From Ophiura sarsii (taxonomy: Eukaryota; Echinodermata; Ophiuroidea; Amphilepidida; Ophiuridae): a stretch of DNA of 64,000 nt. The translations under genes and the position numbers were made by a program. The stretch covers positions 36,470,886-36,534,885 of the forward strand of contig CM069450.1 of the NCBI GenBank assembly GCA_035610835.1, read 5' to 3'. Below, in pieces: positions 55,415-64,000 of this stretch. Under the pieces are notes generated by a model. The model made no database searches. It was not told where the DNA came from and saw only the letters and a list, made by a program, of their open reading frames with translations. How positions within the stretch are numbered: the first letter of the stretch is position 1; each line of letters opens with the position of its first letter.

Positions 55415-57487
55415 TAGTCTTAACAGGAGAGTCTGCAGTCTTTTAGGTGCTTTGTAGAGTGGCTTTCTGGTTATGATCTCTAGGGGTTTATGATCAGACT
55501 GTACGCTGACTTGTCTTCCATAAGTATACTGATGGAATCGTTCTAGTCCCCAAACCACTGCTAACAACTCCTTCTCGATCTGAGCATATCTTGTTTCAGC
55601 GTCGAGTAATGCTCTACTAGCATAAGCTATCGGTTGTCCATTTTGGATTAAAGCAGCGCCCAGACCGGTATCAGATGCGTCGGCCTGCAGCGTCAACTCT
55701 TCATCTGGCTCATAATACTTCAGAACTGGATGCTCTGTTACTGCCTTCTTGATGGCATCCATGGCTTTATCATGCTCTTCATTCCAGTGCCAAGCTACTT
55801 CCTTCAGTGTCAACTTTCGGAGAGGCTCACAGAGATCACTCAATCTGGGCAAGAATCTGCTCAAGTAGTTTACGAAGCCTATGATTCTTCGTACTCCGGT
55901 GACATTTTCTGGCTTAGGCATCTGTAGTATCGCTCGTACTTTGTCTTTATCTGGTTTCAGTCCTTGGTCAGTGAGCAAATGACCTATGAACTTTACTTCA
56001 GTCAAGGCTAGTTTGGCTTTTGCTTTGTTTAGCTTCAAGTTCTTATCTTGACATCTCTTCATGAGATTTCTGAGATTTCTGTTGTGGTTTTCTGTAGCTT
56101 CTTCAATCGTGCTGCCTTTGCCCACAATCAGGATGTCATATGCTACTGCTGTGATACCTTGCAAACCTTCTAAGACTTGATCTTGCCGTCTCTGGTATTC
56201 CTCAGGACTGCTTTTCAACCCAAATGGCATACGCTGCCATCGGTATCGACCATACGGCGTGTTGAATGTTGTCAGTCTTGAACTTTCATCTGTCAGCTCT
56301 ACTTGACAAAATCCATCCTTTGCATCCATGACACTGAATATCTTTGCGTTATTTAGTTCTGGCAAAATGTCATCGATGGTCGGCATTGGATAGTGGCGGC
56401 GTTTAATCGCTTTGTTTAAATCCTTTGGATCCAAACAGATTCTTGTCTTATTCGGCTTGTCAACAACTACCATGCTGTTTACCCATGGTGTAGCTTCATC
56501 TTTTATAGCTGTGATGATTTCTTCACTTACTAGCCGGTCTAATTCACGTTTTAGCTTCTCTTTGAGTGCTACGGGAACTTTGCGAGGTGGGTGTACGACT
56601 GGATGTACATCTGGATCCACTTCGATACTGTATTTACCTGGCAGCTTTCCAAGTCCAGTAAATACACCTGGAAATTCTTTTTCCATTTGCTCTACAGTTA
56701 GTGGTGTTATTTCATCTGGTGCATCTATTTCTGGCTCTGCGAGGAGAACATTCTCATGGTTGATGCGATCAGGTTGTATTTCTTCTGTTAACATGACATT
56801 GCGTTCATTAACAGTCACTAGCTTCATCTGTTGCATGGCTTTCCATCCAAGGAGAGGATTACTTACACCATCACTGACAACTATGAAGTTTACTCTGTAA
56901 CGCTTGCCATTCTGTGGATTATTTATCCTGACTTTACACTGTCCAAGTGGCTTGATTCTTGTTTTATTGTACATCACAAGCACTTTGTTGGTTTTCTCCA
57001 TCTTTTGTGAAGCTGGTACATTGGACTGGTTAATCACGTTACAGGTCGCGCCTGAATCTAGCTGAAATTTCTTTCTTTCTTGTTTCTGCACCACTTCTAA
57101 TACTGCGAAAAGCTTATTCTGTGCGTTTTCAACTGTGTTGATACGTTCTTCTTCTACGCCAACGACGTAAATATCTTCTGTTGATGAACTCTGATCTTCA
57201 TCTTCTGTATCTACTTCATGTACAGATTTCTTTTTCTTCATTGGTTTTTTCTTTTTACAATGAGACGCGAAATGATTGTAGCCTGAGCATGAATTGCATT
57301 GTTGACCATACGCTGGACATGCCTTACGGTCATGCGTTCTGCCACAACGATTACAGTTTATTATCTTGTCAGATTTTCCCTGACTTTGGCCTTTCTTCTT
57401 ATTTGGCTTGGCAGCTGTGTATCTTTGTTTTCTGCTACGACTATCTTGCGTGTAGTTACCGTAGTGTACACTTTCAACTGGTCTTCA
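55397..57487 (-). CDS. pol: gypsy zinc knuckles-protease-reverse transcriptase-RNase H (5' part of pol), interrupted
   Basis: The frame is open from about 57487. Two CCHC knuckles (C-x2-C-x3-H-x4-C and C-x2-C-x4-H-x4-C) lie at 57257-57355. With the internal ATG at 57241 as residue 1, aspartic protease D62-S-G-A follows, then reverse transcriptase (about 215-440) with the first catalytic Asp at D306 (V-M-D-A-K-D-G). The second catalytic box reads V-A-Y368-D369-I, where gypsy elements carry two aspartates. The codon at 56138-56140 is TAT, so one metal-binding Asp is missing. RNase H follows with D521, E558 and D583 (S-D-H-K-P-L). The frame runs into the MITE after residue 609 and stops. Copying RNA to DNA is the normal role; this copy should be RT-dead. 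Confidence 0.85.
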
Positions 57488-57873
57488 AGGATTCCAAATT
57501 CACAAGGTTCCGCTAAACCTCGTAATCGGTGGACGTATGCCTCTATGTTTTCTATTGTCAATTGTTCGGTGGTAAAGAAAATAAACCTGTCATAGATAAC
57601 ATTTCTTCTCGGGGTGAATGTTTCTTTCAGTTGTTTTAAGATTTCTTTAGGGTCCTTCAACTGGTCTGCAGTAAGCTGTAATTTTGCAAGCCTTTTACAA
57701 CACTCGTCGCCCATGACGCGCTTGAGAGTTGCCACTTGTATTGGGGCATCTTTTTCACTTAATTCTGTTGCGATTAGGTAATCTTTCCAGGACTCTTCAA
57801 ACATTTTCCAATTCTCCGCTATATCACCTTTTAGTTTCACGGGACTGGGTGAAGGTACCTGATATGTCGCCAT
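57361..57873 (-). CDS. gag: gypsy Gag N-terminal region
   Basis: ATG at 57873 follows about 200 nt of leader after the 5' LTR. The 170-residue product has the retrotransposon Gag pattern (W-K-M-F-E-E-S-W near 22-29, D-P-K-E-I-L-K-Q-L-K-E-T-F about 83-95, then R-R-N-V-I-Y-D-R and a helix ending R-L-R-G-L-A). Gag packages the element RNA. The frame stops at 57361, and the CCHC knuckles are read in the -1 frame, open from about 57487. The last ~40 residues here are thus probably out-of-frame. The distance from the L-A-x-x-C-E-F-G motif to the knuckles seems short for the family, suggesting a deletion with frameshift. A programmed -1 shift is the alternative, but I found no convincing slippery heptamer. 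Confidence 0.75.
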   Translation of the reverse strand: MATYQVPSPSPVKLKGDIAENWKMFEESWKDYLIATELSEKDAPIQVATLKRVMGDECCKRLAKLQLTADQLKDPKEILKQLKETFTPRRNVIYDRFIFFTTEQLTIENIEAYVHRLRGLAEPCEFGILEDQLKVYTTVTTRKIVVAENKDTQLPSQIRRKAKVRENLTR

Positions 57874-58053
57874 TTTATTGACTTGCTTTACTGTTTATTG
57901 ATTTATCGAGTCTCTGTCACATGGTAAGCTTCTTTACATCGAGTAAAAAGTTTCCGAGACTGGACTGCACACAGCGCAAGTTTTTTGGCATTTTCCCACT
58001 TACAGCTTATTTCTTTAGCGGAATTACGGCATTTTGGTAGTAGAACGATGTTT

Positions 58054-58072
58054 TATCTCACATCTGTCACCA
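58054..58072 (-). other. Primer-binding site position
   Basis: On the minus strand TGGTGACAGATGTGAG starts immediately after the 5' LTR. A TGG start directly abutting the LTR fits a tRNA primer-binding site. I could not assign the tRNA. Confidence 0.5.
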
Positions 58073-58250
58073 TATTTGTACCTCCTGGGCTCTTTATAAC
58101 ACATTAATAGACTCATTTATGATCTACATATTTAATGTTATTGTTCATTCTACTCCATTGTGATATCGGCAAGCCCGTATTATAATGTGGGTTGCCGGTT
58201 GCATTTATGTAAACATTAACTGTTGCCCAATGTAATGCTTTACTCTAACA
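58073..58250 (-). repeat. 5' LTR of the gypsy element
   Basis: 178 bp, three differences from the 3' LTR at 51616-51793. It should contain the promoter and polyadenylation signals, though I could not locate a clear TATA box. It is followed by ACAAC, the target duplication. Confidence 0.9.
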
Positions 58251-58255
58251 ACAAC

Positions 58256-58485
58256 AATAAACACAAACAATGTAGGCCTACTGTGCATGTTCTTATTGTT
58301 TTGATTCCCCTTCTTGACACCTCTAGATTGTAGTACCACTGGTTCAATTCCCGGCTCAGGTGTAATGTATTCTGTCAGAATACTTTTTGATAGGTTCTGT
58401 TGTTATGGATAGTTAAATCAATTAGACATGTTGTTTCTAAAAAATATGATATCCATGCATTCAAATTCAATTTGATTTTTTCCAG
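58256..58485. other. Non-coding flank of gypsy
   Basis: Contains a box B-like 'GGTTCAATTCCCGGC' near 58340 without a matching box A. The right part ends in a pyrimidine tract before the exon candidate. Confidence 0.4.
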
Positions 58486-58605
58486 AGATATGTCAGGAAA
58501 TGGAGCCAGTCGTGGGAGTCAGAAGTGAGGAACGCGTAGGTGATATGCTCGCGGAATTGCAAGTTGCCCCAGCTCCTCAAAACGCACCAGCAAATCTAGT
58601 CCTTT
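58486..58605 (+). CDS. Candidate internal exon, unknown gene
   Basis: 120 nt preceded by TTTGATTTTTTCCAG and followed by GTAAGT, a strong acceptor and a consensus donor. Only one of three phases is open across it, giving about 39 residues (I-C-Q-E-M-E-P-V-V-G ... A-N-L-V-L), acidic then proline/alanine-rich. Its length is a multiple of three and it would be a phase 1-1 exon. No domain is recognisable. It could belong to a gene split by large introns whose other exons lie outside. It does not join in frame directly to the candidate at 62705. Chance co-occurrence of splice sites cannot be excluded. Confidence 0.35.
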
Positions 58606-61173
58606 GTAAGTACCCGTGGCGCACTTGTAGTTGCGGCCCATCCCTAATAATATTAATAATCATCCCTTATATATTAGGTATAGCACAATAAAATTTCAAA
58701 TATATTGGAATTTAACAAAACAGTTGTCATTTTAAAGACCTTGGCAACATATCTAATTTGGTGCAAGAATCATGTTAATCGAGTAATGCGTTCTGGTGAT
58801 ATGGCCATTTGAAAATCTCCAAAAGCAGTCGAAAACCTGCCACGAAATGCCATTTTGAGCCACAAATTGAAATTTGTCAATGTTGAACCTCTTCATTTTA
58901 ATAACCATGTTCTTAAAATGACTAAATAACGTATTTATCATCACACTCCTCACATGTTTATCAGCTGATGGTTAATCAGAAGTGTATTTGATTCCATATT
59001 TGTACATCAGTTTCTTAAAATGCACTATATTTGGACAAATTCAATTCATAATGTGGAAAGCCTTAAAAAATGACGAAGTCTAGCCAATTAAATATGCGTA
59101 ACTAAATATCTCATGTTCTGTAGGTAGTAAACTAATGACATTTGGTATGATGGATAATTGTGCTAAGATGTATCTTTTAAACTGACAATCAGTTCGATAT
59201 ATGATCAAATATGCAAATTAGCTAATTAATTATTCAAATCTCAAAAATGCAAAATAGGTACCTTACGCCCTATTTTTTAACATGATTATATTCATGAATG
59301 CATTCACAATATGTGTCACCGTGTTTAACAAAAGTATATTGTATTACTTTTTAATTGTAACCATGGTAACCATGGTATCAAATTATGCATACATGTCCCG
59401 ATAAATGTCAAAATTTGCGTGTGCTACACTCACTGTTTTGAAAATCCAATTATACCAATACATTTCCAGGAATGTGTAGTACACATTAGACTATCTACTT
59501 TTTAAAATGTGCCCAAAAATAAGGAATTTTGCCCAAAAATATGTATGGATGTAGCTGAAGAGCAGGGCTATCATATATGGTAAGGGCATTCCCATACATG
59601 GAATGTAGCACTTGCGGAAAACGCATTTCTTACAGGGGTGTTTACAAGGAATGAGGTGTGTGAGGTTCACTCCGTGTGTGACACCGTTATAACCAGGAAT
59701 GACCGGCAGGCAATCGATCACACACCCAGATTTATTATAAAACCTAGAGTGTGAAGGGTACAATGGGAAGGGTGGATGTTACATAATATTCCAGACATTG
59801 AACTTCTTGAATTTTATCATGAAATTAATCTATGGTAAAGTTTTATTATTGGAAGAAGTAATAGTCTTCATTTATAAGGTCATGTCATATAGGCCTAGGT
59901 AGCGACGAAATGAATTCGAATTTAATATCTTACTTTATTTTATTTAATAAACAGTTCAACCCTCGGCGAACATTACCAATGTAGTCGACAACCGTCAGAT
60001 AAGTTGTCAACAGACAGTGAATCAGCCACATCCCATGCAAGTTGGAACATTGGTAAGTTACGAGTGTTGTGTTTAAGAGGATTTTTTTGCAGGCAAGCAG
60101 GGGAGGGTGCAATGGATGGAACGGTCAAGAGGTATATGTTTATGTCGTGAACTTGCATCAAGGAGTTATATAATAAAATAATTATTTGGCTTGTCCAACA
60201 TAATTCTGAGTTGCTCATGCTCTAGGATTGCCAGTGCGTTTTTTTTGTGGCTTTACAGATGGACTTTGTTGGGATTTGTTTATTAACCAATCCTATGTTG
60301 GGATTTACCAGCCCGCGAATTTTGCTTTGTTGTTCAGCCGTGCGCATCGGCTCAATTACAGCCCTTCCTCCTTGTTCTCCATTCGCGGGTCATATCGTTT
60401 TCTGCAATCATACCAGAAGGTCCTTAAAAAATTCCCCACCCACCCACCCTCATTTCAAGTGGTCGGTGGAGTGGCAGTCAGTGTGGTATACACCTTTGGA
60501 TCACCCGAGTCACATTATCATTCTTTTATGTTCATTTCATATTTCCTTTTCAGAAAACAATACGCATTTGACAAAAGTTTATTAATAACTTCTTCCACTT
60601 TCAATTGAGGTGGGGGGGGGGGGGGGGGGGGGGGGGGGGCTATCAGCGTTTGTTAATAAACAAGTGTCGGCCTCGTAAAGTCAGGTTCCCTTAATATCTC
60701 TTAATCTGGGGGAGGATTGGGAAAAGTTCGTTTTTCCAACTCCTATTAAATCTCGTCTAGTAGGCTTATGAACTATTATTATAAATACCATTATGGTGTG
60801 AAAAAGTGACCAACTATGGTCTGGGTTTTCACAAGATGTGCCACTTTGAACTCTTAACGTATAGACACACTATAATGGTGTGACCTTTAAGGTCCAGTTG
60901 TTTATTGGAATTGTCCGATCATGAAGTACATTTAAGATGTGCAAACACATAATGTGTCACTATGAACTTGAAATGTATTGACACAATATTGAATAAGAGC
61001 GACCTTGAGGTGATACAAATATCAAGAAATTATAAGAATATGCGTCTACCAACTCTCTTTAGTGAGGATTGATTTATTTGTCGCAAATAAATGCATTTCT
61101 GGTATGTGGCGCGCGGATTAACGCTCCACAAGATCTATATTGCGCGCGTGTGAGTCCTAATTGTGTAATCCTA
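58606..61173. other. Non-coding stretch with poly-G tract
   Basis: No gene, RNA gene or defined transposon seen. A run of about 28 Gs lies at 60612-60639. Frames near 60228-60608 overlap in two phases and are unrecognised. Confidence 0.45.
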
Positions 61174-61546
61174 GAGCGTGTTTCTGCTGGGGCACTGCAA
61201 AAAGTAAACGCTAATAAACGCTAAGTTTCAATCGGTCAGTTTTTAATCCCCTGTTTCTACTTGCGAAAAGTTACCGCTAAGTTTATCGATCCTAGTCGAT
61301 GGGCCGCACCTGAAAAGATTGCCTTACAATAATGTGTATAACCCAGCGTGACACGGTTCACGGCGCAAACCGCTAATAATCGCCTTTCTGTTTCTATTGG
61401 GTTTATTGCCGATTATTGCCGGTTCCAAACCTGGTTTATGAAGGTTTTTGGGATTACAAAAAATACCGATTATTGCCGGGTTCTGCCTGTTTCTACTGGG
61501 CAAACTTAGCGTTTATTAGCGGTTTCTTCCCAGCAGAAACACGCTC
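61174..61546. mobile_element. MITE with 18-bp perfect terminal inverted repeats
   Basis: GAGCGTGTTTCTGCTGGG at the left and CCCAGCAGAAACACGCTC at the right, 373 bp apart, with CTA on both sides (61171-61173, 61547-61549). Subterminal inverted words (AAACGCTAATAAACGCTAAG and CTTAGCGTTTATTAGCGGTT) lie inside. A 3-bp duplication hints at a PIF/Harbinger relative, though CTA is not the usual TWA. Confidence 0.7.
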
Positions 61547-61549
61547 CTA

Positions 61550-62704
61550 GTGTCTTGCAGCAATAACACCTTGCTTGCATCCACGAATACTGTAGCAAAA
61601 ATACATGTATACGTTATAATTACACTTAAGTCTCTATGAAAGGAATAAACGCAGTAATAATGTTTCCCAGTGCAAAATACATCATACTATTGGTTACCAC
61701 AAAACAGGTTCTTAAATACTTCACTTTGGGATTTTATTATTTGGTGGTTTATCGAGTTTCATTGGCCAAAATATCAACAACAAAATATTGTTGCCAATTG
61801 GCAGCTTCTGTCACAAAGCTGCCAATTGGCAGCATTCAAAGCTGCATTCAAAGCTGCCCATTGGTGTAACCAGCCAAGTGATCGCCATTGAGATTCCATC
61901 GCCGGCCGGAGAACGAAGTTCGACTGAGGACGCTTTCGCCCACGAAGGCTAGTATATTGTAATTGCTTGGAACACGTGCTACGAATTGCACTAGTGTCGT
62001 TGTGCGATTGGATGTTATTTCTAAGGAATAATGACTATTCGCCATATTAGGGTATATTACCCCCACCCCCCCCCCCCCCCCCCCCCCCCCCACCGCGAAG
62101 AACCGCTGGATTCCCAGTGGTTTTATTAAGCGAAACATTAGATCACTCAGCATTACAAGATGTTCAAGGCTTCGCCGCTAGACAGCTGTTTTGTAAATCC
62201 TACGTCATTTGTCTTTAGCACGCTGTATGTAAGCTGTATGTGGAAGGGTGGGAATACCGTGTTAGAAACACCAGATGCTAATGACAATCTTGGACTTCTA
62301 TTTTTTATAATGTTAGAAGCCTGATCAAGGCCTAATTTAGACAAAGAGGTCATAAAATGAGTTGGGTGAGTTTCACCGTTTTTGAGCATTAAATTGTTTG
62401 AAATGATTGCCTTTGTATAATCATCATACAGGGCTTAGATAGATGGATAGATAGATAGGTAGGTCGTCTGACGATTGCCTTCTTTAGTTGTGTACAAAAT
62501 ACTAAAGTTATGTTTACATAACTTGTGTTTTTTGTACAAAATACTGTGTGAAAGGTTTACATAATAATTATGGAGTTCTATATTTAACATAATTATGTAA
62601 ACATTTTTCTGTGTGTTGGCATGAGTAATTAATCATATTTTATAAGATTACATTTTACTTTTGATATCACAATATTTGTAATGTACATGATGATATATTT
62701 ACAG
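61550..62704. other. Non-coding stretch with palindromes, poly-C and GATA microsatellite
   Basis: GCTGCCAATTGGCAGC is a perfect 16-bp palindrome at 61818-61833, with GCCAATTGGC at 61793-61802. A run of about 24 Cs lies at 62068-62091 and (GATA)n at about 62437-62458. The right end holds several TACATAA/TTATGTA inverted words. A 78-codon minus-strand frame (62153-62389) is not recognised. Confidence 0.5.
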
Positions 62705-62808
62705 ATAGGAGGGAAACACAATCTTAACCTTACAGCAGAAGGTCATTCTACTGTGAACATTTACAATGGCAGAACAGAAGAGAAACCTTGTCATATGCCC
62801 GTCGAGAG
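62705..62808 (+). CDS. Candidate exon, unknown gene
   Basis: 104 nt preceded by GATGATATATTTACAG and followed by GTAAGG. One phase is open throughout (I-G-G-K-H-N-L-N-L-T-A-E-G-H ... P-V-E-R, 34 residues). In another phase an ATG in good context (ACAATGG at 62766) begins M-A-E-Q-K-R-N-L-V-I-C-P-S-R and runs to the donor, so this could also be the first coding exon. Phase cannot be settled here. No domain recognised. Confidence 0.4.
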
Positions 62809-62810
62809 GT

Positions 62811-64000
62811 AAGGAAACATAATTGTGTTTAATACACCCCCCAACCCACCCCCACACACAAACCAGTTGAAATCTAGGCTACTGTAACGTGACAAGGATG
62901 AGCTACCGTGTCCGTGCATTCGTGCTTTGTGATCGCTCTCTTGCGTCGTGCACGAATGCAAGGCCTCAAGCGATTATCAAGCACGAATGCACAGTTGGCG
63001 AATCAATTATCTATCATACACAATGTAGGTAAACATGACCACAGATAAAACTGATAAGCCCCTATACTTACATTAGTAATAATCCTCTTTTGTAAATACA
63101 TGTATAGTCATCGAACTACAGTCAAGTTTAAATACTGCGTCAAGAAGTTTCTCTTCATTTCGTATTGACTTATGGAAGTTAACGAGACCGGGAATTAAGT
63201 CATTATCTTTAAACACTGTCAATTAAGGTGAATTCAAATGCAAAACCCAATCTATAGGCGATTGATAGCGAACATTGCCCGATGTATGTATAGTATTTTG
63301 TTGCTTAACTTAACGACGGTTTATCAGTTTTTAAAATCATAAGTTTAAAAATTATACCCGACTGAAAGTCAGATACCCACAATTCCAGAAATTAGCCCAA
63401 AATTAGCCTCATATTTAATGTCCCTGGAGATGAATATCAATTTTTCTTAGATTGTCAGCTAGATAAATCCATTATACAATTAAAGTTGATGCAAATCTGG
63501 TATTATATTGAAGACTCGTTTTTTGAAAACTGATATTTTGTGATAATATTCACATGTCATGTGGGCAATTTTTTAAAAGAATCCATAATGTAGCAAATGC
63601 GTTTACTATTATAGGAAGGCAAAATGTATGAGAAGAAATTTGAAATTTGCCTAAAAATGGTGAAGAATTGTCCCCAACATGACACTTTTAGCTAAAAATC
63701 AAGAAAAAAAGACCGGGAATCTCCTCATAGGTTATATAGAATGATGTAACATTTAATTAACTTTACGATGACACCTAAGTTGTCATTTTTCATTGATATT
63801 AAGATACATTGTGGCTGAAATTAGTGTATTTCTCAATATTTGACCTTTAGTGAGCTCTGGATGACCTCTATTTGACCTCTTCCCCGGTTCAAAACTCACA
63901 ACCATGATTTTCAGATGCGGATGAAATTAAATAGATTACCTTTTCAATGATATATGTTGTGGAAGTGATTACCCCGGTAGTGGTTCATGACACATCTGGG
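62811..64000. other. Non-coding stretch
   Basis: GC-richer segment at 62900-63000 with inverted GCACGAATGCA words; otherwise AT-rich. No downstream exon, RNA gene or element termini seen before the window ends. Confidence 0.45.

Larger units (their letters stand above)
51616..58250 (-). mobile_element. Full-length Ty3/gypsy LTR retrotransposon, defective
   Basis: Two 178-bp LTRs, an ACAAC target duplication, a polypurine tract, a primer-binding position, a gag-like frame, and a protease-RT-RNase H-integrase order in which integrase follows RNase H, as in Ty3/gypsy (Metaviridae) elements. Length is about 6.6 kb including a 1.1-kb MITE. Coding is interrupted: gag and pol lie in different frames, there is a frame change between RNase H and integrase, one RT catalytic residue is lost, and a MITE sits within the RNase H-integrase linker. 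About 1 kb between integrase and the 3' LTR shows no recognisable envelope-like frame. The LTRs differ at three positions, so the insertion is fairly recent. Confidence 0.9.

Noticed and set aside
53455..57595. Plus-strand frames of 65-162 codons across the gypsy element
   Set aside because: Antisense shadows of the gag and pol frames on the minus strand.
59491..59763. Cys-rich 90-codon minus-strand frame
   Set aside because: Cysteine spacing fits no family I know, and the plus strand shows only a single C-x2-C pair; not enough for a gene.

Overview
The window is eukaryotic genomic DNA. It has long non-coding stretches, candidate exons with GT/AG borders, tRNA-like box A/box B sequences, a Ty3/gypsy LTR retrotransposon, many short inverted-repeat DNA transposons, and large satellite-like arrays. 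The frequent 'taggcctac' words and the mix of element types would fit a marine invertebrate, perhaps an echinoderm or hemichordate. That is only an impression and no host gene confirms it. I could not recognise any complete host gene.

Layout. (1) 1-19455: a head-to-tail array of 1.0-2.2 kb units made of GGTCA-rich sub-repeats. Each unit ends in a short hairpin, 12-13 nt, then CTAG followed by T: the form of a Helitron/Helentron 3' end. A stack of four 5'-type hairpins lies at 6621-6830. (2) 19456-27400: non-coding DNA, a duplicated C-rich block, a decayed C2H2 zinc-finger sequence, a TTAA-flanked foldback MITE, and a 370/359-bp alternating array bounded by hAT-like CAGTGTTTCTAG motifs. (3) 27400-32100: two hAT-like MITEs with perfect 8-bp target duplications, a 16-bp minisatellite, GC-rich dispersed repeats, and a TTA-flanked element whose empty site survives as a paralogue nearby. 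(4) 32100-45800: tRNA-like sequences including an inverted pair, more MITEs, the 16-bp minisatellite again in the opposite orientation, and long stretches with nothing recognisable. (5) 45821-51556: a second array of the Helentron-like elements, led by a stack of six 5' hairpins. (6) 51611-58255: a full-length minus-strand gypsy element with 178-bp LTRs and a 5-bp target duplication. It carries a frameshift, a lost reverse-transcriptase catalytic aspartate and a 1.1-kb MITE inside the RNase H region. (7) 58256-64000: mostly non-coding, with two exon candidates, one MITE and poly-G/poly-C tracts.

The most interesting system is the pair of GGTCA arrays. Bodies lie in series on the right, 5' hairpins are stacked on the left, and all are joined through (TTC)n tracts. 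The simplest reading is repeated insertion of a rolling-circle element into the T-rich tract just behind its own 5' hairpin. The bodies also carry very many AGGTCA half-sites at DR1, DR4 and DR5 spacing, the geometry recognised by nuclear receptors. This is inference from sequence pattern; nothing here was computed or searched.
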